From NCBI GenBank assembly GCA_027451915.1, contig DAIDHU010000505.1, positions 1 to 32,102 of the forward strand: a DNA stretch of 32,102 nt, written 5' to 3'. Within the stretch, counting starts at the first letter, position 1, and each line of letters starts with the position of its first letter. The translations under genes were made by a program, and so were the position numbers. Origin of the DNA: Thiomonas sp. GTDB lineage: Bacteria > Pseudomonadota > Gammaproteobacteria > Burkholderiales > Burkholderiaceae_C. This document shows, piece by piece, positions 24,834-32,102 of this stretch. Below the pieces are notes generated by a model, which saw only the letters and a list, made by a program, of their open reading frames with translations, had not been told where the DNA came from and made no database searches.

Positions 24834-25846
24834 AGGGCGAAGCGATGCTCGAATTCGTCGTCGCCTGCGCGGGCGACGGCGTGGTGCAGCGCTGGGCGCT
24901 GCATGGCGCGAGCGGGCGCCTGGAATGCCTGCAGCAACTCGACTGCGCCGGACCCGTGGCTGCGCTGGCCTGGGACCCCGACCGCCGCGGCCTGTACGCC
25001 GCGCTGCGCGGCGAGCCCTATGCCCTGCTGCGCATGGACCTGCGAACCGACGGCAGCCTGGCCCATGCGCAGCGCCGCGAGCTGCCCGCCGACATGGCCT
25101 GCATCGCGCTGGACGGCAGCGGCGAAGGGATGCTGTGCGCCTCCTACACCATGGGGTGCATCGCCTGGGCGCGCGGCTCCGGGGTCGAAAGTCTGGCGAC
25201 CGATGGCCCCTCCCATGCCTGCGTGGCATTGGGCGGCGGGCGCCTGGTGCTGGCCACCCAGACCGTCGAGGGCAGCCTGTTGTGCCTGAGCTCCGACGAC
25301 CCCGCGCTGCCACTGGCGCGGCGGCGCGTGCGGCGCCTGCGCCTGCACGCGCAGGCCAGCCCACGCCACGTCGCCGTCGCCGGGGACCTGGTGTTCATCG
25401 ACCATGAGGAACACAGCGTGGTCGACGTGTGCCGCTACGACCCCCTGGCCAATGCGCTGCGGCCCCTGTTCAGCACCGAGCTGGGCCACGCCATCGAGGG
25501 CCGCCCCTGGTATGCCGACATCCGCTGCGACGCCGAAGGCACCTGGCTGTGGCTGAGCGAGCGCAGACAAGGCATGGTGCACGGCCTGCGCGTGGACCTT
25601 CCGGGTGCCAGGCTGGTGCCGACGACCAGCCTGCCGGTGCCGGCCACCCCGCGCTCCATCGCCGCCCACGGCGACTGGCTGGTGTGCTGCGGGGAAACGG
25701 CCGACGCGCTCAGCCTGCATGCGCGCGGCGCCGACGGACATTGGCGTGAGCGCGCCCGCATGCGCTGCGGGGCGCGCCCGATGTGGGTTGAATTCCTGCT
25801 CCCGCCGACGCGCGCCGCGGCGGGGGCCTTCCTCGAGGACTCCTGA
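24830..25846 (+). CDS. Beta-propeller lactonase family protein, probable aldarolactonase
   Basis: A 338-residue protein resembling the seven-bladed 6-phosphogluconolactonase (Pgl/LactB) family: repeated strands such as [40 protein letters not shown] and [17 protein letters not shown]. Udh releases a galactaro- or glucaro-lactone, and the next enzyme GarD needs the open acid, so a lactonase for that step is the best reading of the context. The blades are degenerate and the match is moderate. There is no signal peptide, so it acts in the cytoplasm. Start: 24830 overlaps the permease stop; an ATG at 24845 ([10 protein letters not shown]) has a better ribosome binding site (AAGGG) and may be the true one. 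Confidence 0.75.
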   Translation: MKGEAMLEFVVACAGDGVVQRWALHGASGRLECLQQLDCAGPVAALAWDPDRRGLYAALRGEPYALLRMDLRTDGSLAHAQRRELPADMACIALDGSGEGMLCASYTMGCIAWARGSGVESLATDGPSHACVALGGGRLVLATQTVEGSLLCLSSDDPALPLARRRVRRLRLHAQASPRHVAVAGDLVFIDHEEHSVVDVCRYDPLANALRPLFSTELGHAIEGRPWYADIRCDAEGTWLWLSERRQGMVHGLRVDLPGARLVPTTSLPVPATPRSIAAHGDWLVCCGETADALSLHARGADGHWRERARMRCGARPMWVEFLLPPTRAAAGAFLEDS

Positions 25847-25848
25847 TC

Positions 25849-27423
25849 ATGGAACAACGAGCCCGGCTCGTGCGCATGCACGACACGGACAACGTGGCGG
25901 TGGTCGCCACGCGCTCCGGCTTGCCGGCGGGCGAGCGCGTCGACGACGGCCTGGTGCTGCGCGAGGCCGTGCCCCAGGGGCACAAGGTCGCGCTGCGGCG
26001 CATCGAGGCCGGCGAGGCGGTGCGGCGCTACGGCGTGGCCATCGGCTACGCGGTGTCGGTCATCGAGGCCGGCTCGTGGGTGCACGAGGCCCTGCTGCGC
26101 ATGCCCGAGGCGCGCGCGCTGGAACACTTGCCCGTGGCCACCGATCTGCGCAGCGCGGCGCCGCTTCCAGGCCAGTCCTTCCTGGGATACCGCAACGCCG
26201 ACGGCAGCTTCGGCACGCGCAACCTGTTCGCCATCACCACCACCGTGCAATGCGTGGCCGGAGTGGTGGCGCAGGCGGCCGAGCGCATTCGCCGCGAGTT
26301 GTTGCCGCGCTTTCCCAACGTGGACGGCGTGGTCGCGATCGACCACGCCTACGGCTGCGGCGTGGCCATCGATGCCCCCGACGCGCAGGTGCCGATCCGT
26401 ATCCTGCGCAACCTGGCCCGCAACCCCAATTTCGGGGACGAGGTGATGGTGGTCAGCCTGGGCTGCGAAAAACTGCAGCCCGAACGCCTGCTTCCGCCCG
26501 GCAGCATCGCGCTGCGCGACGAACGCGACGCGCAGGCGGCCGGCGCGACTTCCGGCCTGCACGTGCTGCGCCTGCAGGACCCCGCGCACGGCGGCTTCTC
26601 GGGCATGCTCGATGCCATCGTCGGCGCCGCCGAGCCGCACCTGCGGCGCCTGGACGCGCGCAGGCGCGAGACCACGCCGCTGGCCGGCCTGGTGGTGGGG
26701 GTGCAGTGCGGAGGCAGCGACGCGCTGTCCGGCGTGACCGCCAACCCCGCCCTCGGCCATGCCGTGGACATGCTGGTGCGCGCCGGCGCGACGGTCCTGT
26801 TCTCCGAGGTCACCGAGGTGCGTGACGGCGTGGCGTTGCTCAGCTCCCGGGCGCGCGACGCCGAGGTCGCGCGGCGCCTGGTGGCCGAGCTGGACTGGTA
26901 CGACGCCTACCTGCGCCGCGGGGGAGCCGACCGCAGTGCCAACACGACCCCGGGCAACAAGGCGGGCGGCCTGTCCAACATTGTCGAAAAGGCGATGGGC
27001 TCCATCGTCAAATCGGGCACCCTGCCCATCGACTTCGTGCTCGGCCCCGGCGAGAAACTGGGCGCGGGACAACGCGGCCTGGGCTTCGCCGCCACGCCGG
27101 CCAGCGATTTCGTGTGCGGCACCCTGCAGGCGGCCGCGGGCATGAACGTGCACGTGTTCACCACCGGCCGCGGCACACCCTACGGCCTGGCCGCGGTGCC
27201 GGTGATCAAGGTGTCCACGCGCAGCGAACTCGCCGAGCAATGGCCCGACCTGATCGACCTGGACGCGGGGCCCATCGCCCGCGCCGAGCGCAGCATCGCC
27301 GAGGTCGGCGAGCAGATCTTCGCCTGCATCGTCGAGGTAGCCAGCGGGAAGCGCCGCACCTGGGCCGAGCGCTGGAATCTGCACAACGCGCTGACCCTGT
27401 TCAATCCCGCGCCGATCACTTGA
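25849..27423 (+). CDS. garD: Galactarate dehydratase
   Basis: A 524-residue enzyme of the UxaA/GarD family that dehydrates meso-galactarate to 5-keto-4-deoxyglucarate, the substrate of KdgD. E. coli GarD is 523 residues. The N-terminal SAF-like domain (about 1-100) is followed by the catalytic part: [20 protein letters not shown], then [19 protein letters not shown], then [19 protein letters not shown], then [14 protein letters not shown] and [18 protein letters not shown]. The family uses a divalent metal, commonly iron. It begins two bases after the lactonase stop and ends the operon, only 9 bases from the converging HNH-like gene. No glucarate dehydratase (GudD) is present, so in this window only the galactarate branch is complete. 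Confidence 0.95.
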   Translation: MEQRARLVRMHDTDNVAVVATRSGLPAGERVDDGLVLREAVPQGHKVALRRIEAGEAVRRYGVAIGYAVSVIEAGSWVHEALLRMPEARALEHLPVATDLRSAAPLPGQSFLGYRNADGSFGTRNLFAITTTVQCVAGVVAQAAERIRRELLPRFPNVDGVVAIDHAYGCGVAIDAPDAQVPIRILRNLARNPNFGDEVMVVSLGCEKLQPERLLPPGSIALRDERDAQAAGATSGLHVLRLQDPAHGGFSGMLDAIVGAAEPHLRRLDARRRETTPLAGLVVGVQCGGSDALSGVTANPALGHAVDMLVRAGATVLFSEVTEVRDGVALLSSRARDAEVARRLVAELDWYDAYLRRGGADRSANTTPGNKAGGLSNIVEKAMGSIVKSGTLPIDFVLGPGEKLGAGQRGLGFAATPASDFVCGTLQAAAGMNVHVFTTGRGTPYGLAAVPVIKVSTRSELAEQWPDLIDLDAGPIARAERSIAEVGEQIFACIVEVASGKRRTWAERWNLHNALTLFNPAPIT

Positions 27424-27432
27424 ACCGGCGCC

Positions 27433-28041
27433 TCAGCCTGCGTAGCCGTGGCCTCGCCGCGCCGGCGGCCGGGGCCCCACGTACTTGCGGTAGGCCGCGA
27501 TCCAGTCGTGGCTGATGTCGTATTGCGCCTGGGCCAGGGACAGACGCCCGCGGCATACCAGGCGGTGCAGGCGGTTTTCCAGCCGGTCCTTGGCGTAGCT
27601 GCCCCAGCCGCCGATCACATGATGGGGCTCGGGCCAGAGGTTGCGCGGCGAATCCGGGGAGCCTCCCAGCTCCAGGCTGATCAGGTGGTCCTCCTCGTAG
27701 TCGCGCAGGCGACGATCGGCGTAGCCGTAGGCGCGAACGCCCTCGCGCTTGAGTCCCTCGGTGTATCGCTCGGGCGGGCGAATGCCGCGCGTGTACCCCG
27801 GCACGCAGATGGTCGAGCGTATGTTGGCCTGCGTGACCTGCGGATTCAGAGCTCCCGGCGTGATCGCGGGCTTCGGCTCGGCGCTGCTCGCTGGAAACAC
27901 GACGCCGTAGCGTCCCTGCGCGCCCTCCACGCCGCCGGCGTCGAACGCGCGCTCTCGCGCCTGCGCGGGCTGCGCGGCAAGGGTCGCGAACAGCAGCACG
28001 CAGGCCGTGGCGAACCAGGGAGCGGGGATTCGACGGGCCAT
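27433..28041 (-). CDS. Secreted HNH-nuclease-like protein
   Basis: A 202-residue protein with an N-terminal signal peptide (PAPWFATACVLLFATLAAQP, likely cut after AQA). The mature part has a compact motif YEEDHLISLELGG (D118, H119), then SPRNLWPEPHH (N134, H140), then LENRLHRLVC. This resembles the DH...N...H arrangement of His-Me/HNH nucleases. C80 and C163 could form a disulfide, which fits export. The family occurs as a predicted extracellular or periplasmic protein; I cannot show that it cuts nucleic acid. The start at 28041 gives a clean signal peptide, though no ribosome binding site is seen. No immunity gene lies beside it. Confidence 0.72.
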   Translation of the reverse strand: MARRIPAPWFATACVLLFATLAAQPAQARERAFDAGGVEGAQGRYGVVFPASSAEPKPAITPGALNPQVTQANIRSTICVPGYTRGIRPPERYTEGLKREGVRAYGYADRRLRDYEEDHLISLELGGSPDSPRNLWPEPHHVIGGWGSYAKDRLENRLHRLVCRGRLSLAQAQYDISHDWIAAYRKYVGPRPPARRGHGYAG

Positions 28042-28121
28042 GGGGGAGGAATTCCGGTTCAAGTTCGGGCTCGGGTGGGACTTCGGGCCTCGCATGCTAT
28101 CGGCAGGCGCGGCCCGAGGCC

Positions 28122-29036
28122 TCACCAGCGGCGGGTCTTGATGAAATCGACCAGGGCCCGCAATGCCGGCGGCAGTTGGCGCTGGCCGGGATAGTAGAGA
28201 AAGGGGCCGGTGAAACTCGGCCACCAGGGCTCCAGTACCGGTTCGAGCTGCGCGCGCGCGAAATACGGTGCCAGCCAGTCCTCGAACAGGTACACGATGC
28301 CCACGCCCGAACAGGCGGCGTCCACGGCGAGGTCGGTGGCGCCCCCGATGCCCACCAGCAGCGGCCCCTGGGGGTCGAGGCGCAAGACCTCGCCATCCCG
28401 CGCGAACTCCCAGGCCGGCATGGCGCCGCTGGAGAACCGCCCCCGCAGGCAGGCGTGGCGCATCAGGTCGCGCGGATGCAGGGGCCGGCCCGCGCGCCGC
28501 AGGTAGTCGGGCGACGCGGCGGCCGCGAAGCGCTGCCGGGCCGGACCGCTGGGCACCGCCACCATGTCCTGCTCCAGGCGCTCGTCGTAGCGTATGCCGG
28601 CGTCGCAGCCTTCGGCCAGGATGTCCACGAAACGGTCCTCGGCGCGGATTTCCAGGCGAATGCGGGGGTAGGCAGCCAGGAACTCGGGCAGGATGCGCGG
28701 CAGCACCAGGCGCGAGGCCGCCACGGGAACATTCAGGCGCAGGGTGCCGGCGGCTTGGTCCGCCGAGGCATGGGCCTGTTCCAGCGCGCTGCCGATCTGC
28801 TCCAGCGCAGGGGCCAGGCGGCGCAGCAATTGCTGGCCTGCCTCGGTGGGCGCCACGCTGCGCGTGGTGCGATGCAGGAGCCGCACGCCCAGGCGGGCCT
28901 CGAGCCGGCGCACGGCCTCGCTGAGACTGGACGCACTGGTTGCGCGCGCCCGCGCGGCGTCACGAAAGCCCCCGGCGCGAGCGACCGCGGCGAAGGCGCT
29001 GAGGTCATCGAGCCTGGGCTCGAGTCGGGGATCCAT
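28122..29036 (-). CDS. LysR-family transcriptional regulator
   Basis: A 304-residue LysR-type regulator. The winged helix (about residues 9-67) reads LSAFAAVARAGGFRDAARA, then ASSLSEAVRRLEARLGVRLLHRTTRSVAPTEAG. The effector domain begins at GTLRLNVPVAASRLVLPRIL. The RTTRSVAPTEAG type belongs to the subgroup often paired with divergent oxidoreductase genes. Indeed a remnant of an aldo/keto reductase lies on the other strand at 29136-29282, so this regulator may have lost its target. The start at 29036 (MDPRLEPRLDDL) is chosen over a longer open frame that lacks family similarity. Confidence 0.92.
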   Translation of the reverse strand: MDPRLEPRLDDLSAFAAVARAGGFRDAARARATSASSLSEAVRRLEARLGVRLLHRTTRSVAPTEAGQQLLRRLAPALEQIGSALEQAHASADQAAGTLRLNVPVAASRLVLPRILPEFLAAYPRIRLEIRAEDRFVDILAEGCDAGIRYDERLEQDMVAVPSGPARQRFAAAASPDYLRRAGRPLHPRDLMRHACLRGRFSSGAMPAWEFARDGEVLRLDPQGPLLVGIGGATDLAVDAACSGVGIVYLFEDWLAPYFARAQLEPVLEPWWPSFTGPFLYYPGQRQLPPALRALVDFIKTRRW

Positions 29037-29135
29037 TGTTCGCTTTTCCGTACAGGCGGTGAATCCTAGTACGGCTGATCGAACACCGCCAGGGCTTCCA
29101 GCGTTTGTGCATGACCCTGGAGAAAGCCCCCATGA

Positions 29136-29282
29136 ACCCACCGACCGCACATTCTGATCCCGGGCACGGCGCCCAGCGCGCACCTGCGCCACAGGCTCGC
29201 GGCCGCCGCGCTGCGCCTGGACGCCGGCAGCCCGCGACGGCTGGACGCCATCGCGGGCCCCGGGAGTACTCAGAAACTGTAG
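29136..29282 (+). pseudogene. C-terminal remnant of an aldo/keto reductase
   Basis: The plus strand reads HILIPGTAPSAHLRHRLAAA, then ALRLDAGSPRRLDAIAG, to a TAG at 29280-29282. This closely fits the C-terminal end of NADP-dependent aldo/keto reductases (IPGTSSVAHLRENLAAA-type motif and final helix). A TGA at 29133-29135 closes the frame upstream, and nothing else of the enzyme is present: the catalytic barrel is missing. It sits divergently from the LysR gene, the usual position of such a target gene. The end overlaps the 3' end of ompW on the other strand. Confidence 0.65.
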
Positions 29283-30046
29283 CCCACCGCCAGGGTGTAG
29301 ATCACCGGGTGGAAGTTGATGTCCGTGCTGGACTGCGAGGTCACGATGCGCGGGCTCACCGGCGCGGGCGAGTAGGAGGTCACCGTCAGGGTGCTCTTGA
29401 CGTCCGCGATGGCCACCGTGCCCACCACCGACCAGTGCTGGTCGAGGTGGTAGGTCAGGCCCACGTGGGCCGCCGGCCCCCAGGAGTCCGACAGGCTGAG
29501 CTCGGTCGGGCCCAGGGCGTTGGTCAGCGGGGTGAGGGCCTTGGTGTTGGCGAAGCGCGTGTAGTTCAGGCCGAGGCCGACGAAGGGGTCCCAGCGCGAG
29601 CGCGTGGTCAGCGGGTGCCAGTTGAAGAACACGGTCGGCGACAACACGTCCACGTCGGCGATGCGCGTTCCCGGGGAAATGCCCAGCAGCGCCCAGTTCG
29701 CCCCCTTCGCCGCGGTGTGCACGGTGGGCGGCGCGCCCAGCGCCAGCTCGACACTCCAGCGATCGGTGATGTTGTGCACGAAACCCAGGCCCAGCGTGGT
29801 GGCGTTGCCGATGTCCAGGTTCAGCCCGGGCGGGGTGTTCAGGCCGTGCAGGTCGCCCAGCGAGGCGTGGTTCTGCAAGTCGGCCACGCCGGCGTAGATG
29901 GTGTTCTCGCCGGCCCCTCCGAGGGTATCGGCATGGGCGCAGGCGCCCGCGAAGGCCGCGCCGGCGGCCAGCAGCGAGGCCGCGGCGACACGCAGGCCGC
30001 GGGACGAAGCAGGCGCGCCTGCGCGTTCGGACAGTTGGCGGATCAT
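29270..30046 (-). CDS. ompW: OmpW-family outer-membrane protein
   Basis: A 258-residue predicted eight-stranded outer-membrane beta-barrel. It has a signal peptide (LRVAAASLLAAGAAFAGACA, cut near AHA). Family features include NTIYAGVADLQNHASLG, TTLGLGFVHNITDRWSVEL, then VDVLSPTVFFNWHP and DPFVGLGLNYTRF. The last residue is phenylalanine (VGYSF), the usual C-terminal signal for barrel assembly. OmpW proteins form narrow hydrophobic channels and are often controlled by oxygen or stress. The start at 30046 has AGGAGA about 9 bases upstream. It lies 46 bases after the GDSL lipoprotein gene on the same strand and may be co-transcribed. Confidence 0.93.
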   Translation of the reverse strand: MIRQLSERAGAPASSRGLRVAAASLLAAGAAFAGACAHADTLGGAGENTIYAGVADLQNHASLGDLHGLNTPPGLNLDIGNATTLGLGFVHNITDRWSVELALGAPPTVHTAAKGANWALLGISPGTRIADVDVLSPTVFFNWHPLTTRSRWDPFVGLGLNYTRFANTKALTPLTNALGPTELSLSDSWGPAAHVGLTYHLDQHWSVVGTVAIADVKSTLTVTSYSPAPVSPRIVTSQSSTDINFHPVIYTLAVGYSF

Positions 30047-30092
30047 GCGGGGAGTCTCCTGGAAAATGGCACCGGGAAGCCTGCGGCCTGGC

Positions 30093-31319
30093 TCAGGACA
30101 CCCAGCCGAAGCTGCGCAGCTCGGCCAGGGTGGCGTTGGCGATCACCTGATAGCCGGCCGGCGTAGGGTGCACGCCATCGGCGAACAGCCAGGTGCCCAG
30201 GTTGGAGGCGCTCGCACCATAGGCCGTCGCAGGGGTGTTCACATTGCACAACAACGAGGTGTTGTTCACGGCGGCCAGGTTGCACCACGGCGTGGTGACG
30301 TTGGTGAAGCCGAAGCTCGCCGGGCTGGCGATCTCCTGATTGAGCAGCGCGAAGCCGTCGATCATCTTCACCGGCTGGCCCTGCAGGTCGTTGAGCAGGC
30401 GCTGGTTGAACACCTGCACCAGGTTGGACAACAGGTAGCAGGCGGTCTGCGGGTTCTGGTTGTTGCAGGTGGTGCCGCCCGTGAGGCTCTGGCCGAAGGG
30501 AGTCAGCGAGGAATCGGGCAAGGTGTAGACCACGACGTAGCGCCCGCCGTTGCTCACGATGCTGTGCACCACGGCGGCCAGCTCGTCGGCGGCCACGCCC
30601 ACGCTGGCCTGGGCCTGCGCGACCGCGGTGGCCTGCGCCACCCCCTGGCCCACGGCGGTCTGCACGGCGCTCAGCGCGGAGAAGATGTCGTTGTTGCCGG
30701 CCAGCACGGAAATCAGCTGCGAGCCGTTGAACGAGCCGAACTGCGTGAGGTAGTTCTGCAGCTGCTGGGTGACCGGCAGGGTCAGCGCGCCGGTGCTGTG
30801 GCCGATGCCGTCGGGGTTGGCCACCATGGAGCCACCCTGGGCGAAGTCCGTGCAGTCCTGCGGGCTTCCGGCAGGCGCGGTATTGAAGGGGCAGAAGGTC
30901 TCGGTGGCGCTGAGGCCGCCGGCGGTCAGGTAGGTCGTCGCGGTGCCCGAGCTGTAGCCGATCAGGTTGGGCGTGAGGCCCAGCCCCAGGCTCTGGGCCA
31001 GCACCTGGGTCCAGTTGCCGGTGGCGGCGCCGTTGACCGTGAACTGCCCGCCGGCCGCGTAGGGCAGCCCGGTGAACGACACGGACGTGCCGTACACGCT
31101 CAGCGCGGCCACCGTGTAGGCGCCGTCGTCGGAGAGGCTGTCTCCGAACACGACAAAATTCTTGAACCCCCCGCTGGGCGCGGCGCTCGGGGCGGTGCTT
31201 GCCGCGTTGACGCTGGCCACCGTGGACAGCGACGGTGCGCTCGGGTTGCCGCCACCGCCGCAACCGGCCATCAGCAGCGCGGCGCCTGCGGCGACCGCGA
31301 AGGTAATTCCCCTGTTCAT
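30093..31319 (-). CDS. GDSL/SGNH-family esterase lipoprotein
   Basis: A 408-residue surface or periplasmic lipoprotein. The signal ends in LMAGC with C20 as the lipid site, followed by a glycine- and serine-rich linker. The SGNH hydrolase blocks are intact: S61 in FVVFGDSLSD, the glycine in FAQGGS, the asparagine in LAGNNDIF, and D381/H384 in FADGVHPT. The enzyme should hydrolyse ester bonds in lipids, acyl glycerols or acetylated polysaccharide. The start at 31319 is chosen because GGAG lies 8 bases upstream; an ATG six bases earlier is too close to it. A terminator-like hairpin lies 35 bases before the start. Confidence 0.93.
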   Translation of the reverse strand: MNRGITFAVAAGAALLMAGCGGGGNPSAPSLSTVASVNAASTAPSAAPSGGFKNFVVFGDSLSDDGAYTVAALSVYGTSVSFTGLPYAAGGQFTVNGAATGNWTQVLAQSLGLGLTPNLIGYSSGTATTYLTAGGLSATETFCPFNTAPAGSPQDCTDFAQGGSMVANPDGIGHSTGALTLPVTQQLQNYLTQFGSFNGSQLISVLAGNNDIFSALSAVQTAVGQGVAQATAVAQAQASVGVAADELAAVVHSIVSNGGRYVVVYTLPDSSLTPFGQSLTGGTTCNNQNPQTACYLLSNLVQVFNQRLLNDLQGQPVKMIDGFALLNQEIASPASFGFTNVTTPWCNLAAVNNTSLLCNVNTPATAYGASASNLGTWLFADGVHPTPAGYQVIANATLAELRSFGWVS

Positions 31320-31353
31320 TGACATTTCTCCATGGGAGAAGCAGAAGCACCGG

Positions 31354-31377
31354 AAAAAAGGAACGACCGTTCGTTCC
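31354..31377 (-). terminator. Intrinsic terminator upstream of the GDSL lipoprotein gene
   Basis: On the minus strand, GGAACGA and TCGTTCC (31377-31371 and 31366-31360) form a perfect 7-bp stem around ACGG, followed at once by six T (31359-31354). This is a textbook Rho-independent terminator. It lies about 200 bases after the DUF1330 stop and only 35 bases before the GDSL start codon, so it may end the DUF1330 transcript or act as an attenuator in the GDSL leader. The remaining 31378-31577 holds no gene I can recognise. Confidence 0.7.
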
Positions 31378-31577
31378 AATCCTGATTCGGTTGCGACTCT
31401 ACGCTCGGGGACCTCGTTGCCATAAGTCGGGTTTTCCCGCGTACCGGGACAAACACCTGCCCGGCGATGCTGCAAGCTTTTCAGGCGCAGGGTATCAGCG
31501 CGGGGGCGTGGCTTGCCTGGCCCCAGGGTTGATCCCTACATGCGCGCCGGGGTACCCGGCAAGCCTCGCGCGGGCTC

Positions 31578-31868
31578 TCAGACGCCCTCGACGATCACCA
31601 CGGTTCTCCGGGCCGAGCGCCTGCTGATGCCCAGGGCCTGCTGGTACCCGGGGGACTCGTAGAAGGCCCGGGCCTTCTCGACCGAGGGGAAGCGCACCAC
31701 CACCAGACGCGACGGACTCCACAGCTCCGACTCCTTGAGGATCATGTCGCCTCCGCGCACCACGTACTCGCCTCCATGCTGCTCGGCCAGGGGCCTGGCC
31801 TTGCGCTTGTACTCCTCGTAGGCCTCGGGGTCGGTGAGCTGGGTGTCGGCGATCAGGTAGGCGGCCAT
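31578..31868 (-). CDS. DUF1330 domain-containing protein
   Basis: A 96-residue protein of the DUF1330 family, small ferredoxin-like (dimeric alpha-beta barrel) proteins of unknown function. Family features are AAYLIADTQLTDPEAYEEYK at the N-terminus, HGGEYVVRGGD, VVVRFPSVEKARAFYESPGY, and YQQALGISRRSA. The whole domain fills the protein. The start at 31868 is the only reasonable one. It lies 79 bases after an SDR gene on the same strand; a terminator-like hairpin follows 200 bases downstream. Confidence 0.92.
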   Translation of the reverse strand: MAAYLIADTQLTDPEAYEEYKRKARPLAEQHGGEYVVRGGDMILKESELWSPSRLVVVRFPSVEKARAFYESPGYQQALGISRRSARRTVVIVEGV

Positions 31869-31947
31869 GGCGGTTGTCGTGCTGGGGAAGGGTCGAGGCG
31901 GCGCCCTGCGCGCCGCCCCCGCGCCGACTATAGGCGTCTTGCGCCCC

Positions 31948-32102
31948 TCACAGTCCGGTGAATCCCCGGACCACGCGGAAATACAGGCGATCAGGCAGCA
32001 GGCGCAGCAGGCGCAGCCACAGGGTGAAGCGCCGCGGGAAGTGAATGTCGAAACGCCCGCGCGCCCAGCCCTCCAGCATGCGCGAGGCGGCCTGCTCGGG
32101 AC
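31948..32102 (-). CDS. Short-chain dehydrogenase, C-terminal end (5' end outside window)
   Basis: The last 51 codons of a gene entering from the right edge: PEQAASRMLEGWARGRFDIH, then FPRRFTLWLRLLRLLPDRLY, then FRVVRGFTGL and a TGA at 31948-31950. This tail is typical of a group of NAD(P)-dependent SDR oxidoreductases (GRFEIHFPRRFT-type ending). The Rossmann motif and YxxxK active site lie outside the window, so the assignment rests on the tail alone. Confidence 0.75.
   Translation of the reverse strand, partial: PEQAASRMLEGWARGRFDIHFPRRFTLWLRLLRLLPDRLYFRVVRGFTGL

Noticed and set aside
25435-27384. 649-codon open frame on the minus strand
   Set aside because: It is fully antisense to the lactonase and garD genes, rich in H, G, Q and A, with no recognisable domain or ribosome binding site.
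31381-31577. A known riboswitch (TPP or c-di-GMP) in front of the GDSL gene
   Set aside because: I looked for the TPP and c-di-GMP-I core sequences on the minus strand and did not find them; only the terminator hairpin is convincing.

Overview
The window looks like chromosomal DNA of a GC-rich betaproteobacterium, probably Burkholderiales-like. This is inferred from protein family content, CTTGACC-type FNR boxes, GACAAT -10 elements and strong G/C bias at third codon positions; no rRNA or marker gene settles it. I saw no tRNA, rRNA, CRISPR array, IS element or phage gene.

Layout. (1) 1-3024, minus: a soluble chemoreceptor with two signalling modules, followed by a multi-domain CheW protein that runs off the left edge. 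(2) 3025-3656: an AT-richer intergenic region with a possible FNR-type promoter. (3) 3657-7313, plus: a 1218-residue c-di-GMP protein with hemerythrin, GAF, GGDEF, globin-like, GAF, EAL and zinc-binding-like parts. (4) 7501-11380: a decayed Crp/Fnr remnant, a BamE-like lipoprotein, pterin dehydratase, HflX and a glycosyltransferase. (5) 11854-16394: a hexose-6-phosphate mutarotase gene divergent from ubiU-ubiV-ubiT-thiM, the O2-independent ubiquinone genes, behind a well-formed FNR-type site. (6) 16444-27423: a LysR gene divergent from a nine-gene operon for oxidative galacturonate/galactarate breakdown and uptake. (7) 27433-32102, all minus apart from one remnant: a secreted HNH-like protein, a second LysR next to an aldo/keto reductase remnant, OmpW, a GDSL lipoprotein, a DUF1330 protein and the 3' end of an SDR gene.

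How the genes work together. In the sugar-acid operon, uronate dehydrogenase (Udh) makes an aldarolactone, a beta-propeller lactonase can open it, and GarD dehydrates galactarate. KdgD then forms 2-oxoglutarate semialdehyde, and an aldehyde dehydrogenase yields 2-oxoglutarate for the TCA cycle. A Pot-type ABC transporter encoded in the middle of the operon is the likely importer. Stable inverted repeats bracket its binding-protein gene, suggesting segmental mRNA control.

A second theme is oxygen. ubiUVT and the hemerythrin/globin c-di-GMP gene each follow an FNR-like dyad about 32 bp from a GACAAT element. This suggests that low oxygen switches on both quinone synthesis and second-messenger signalling.
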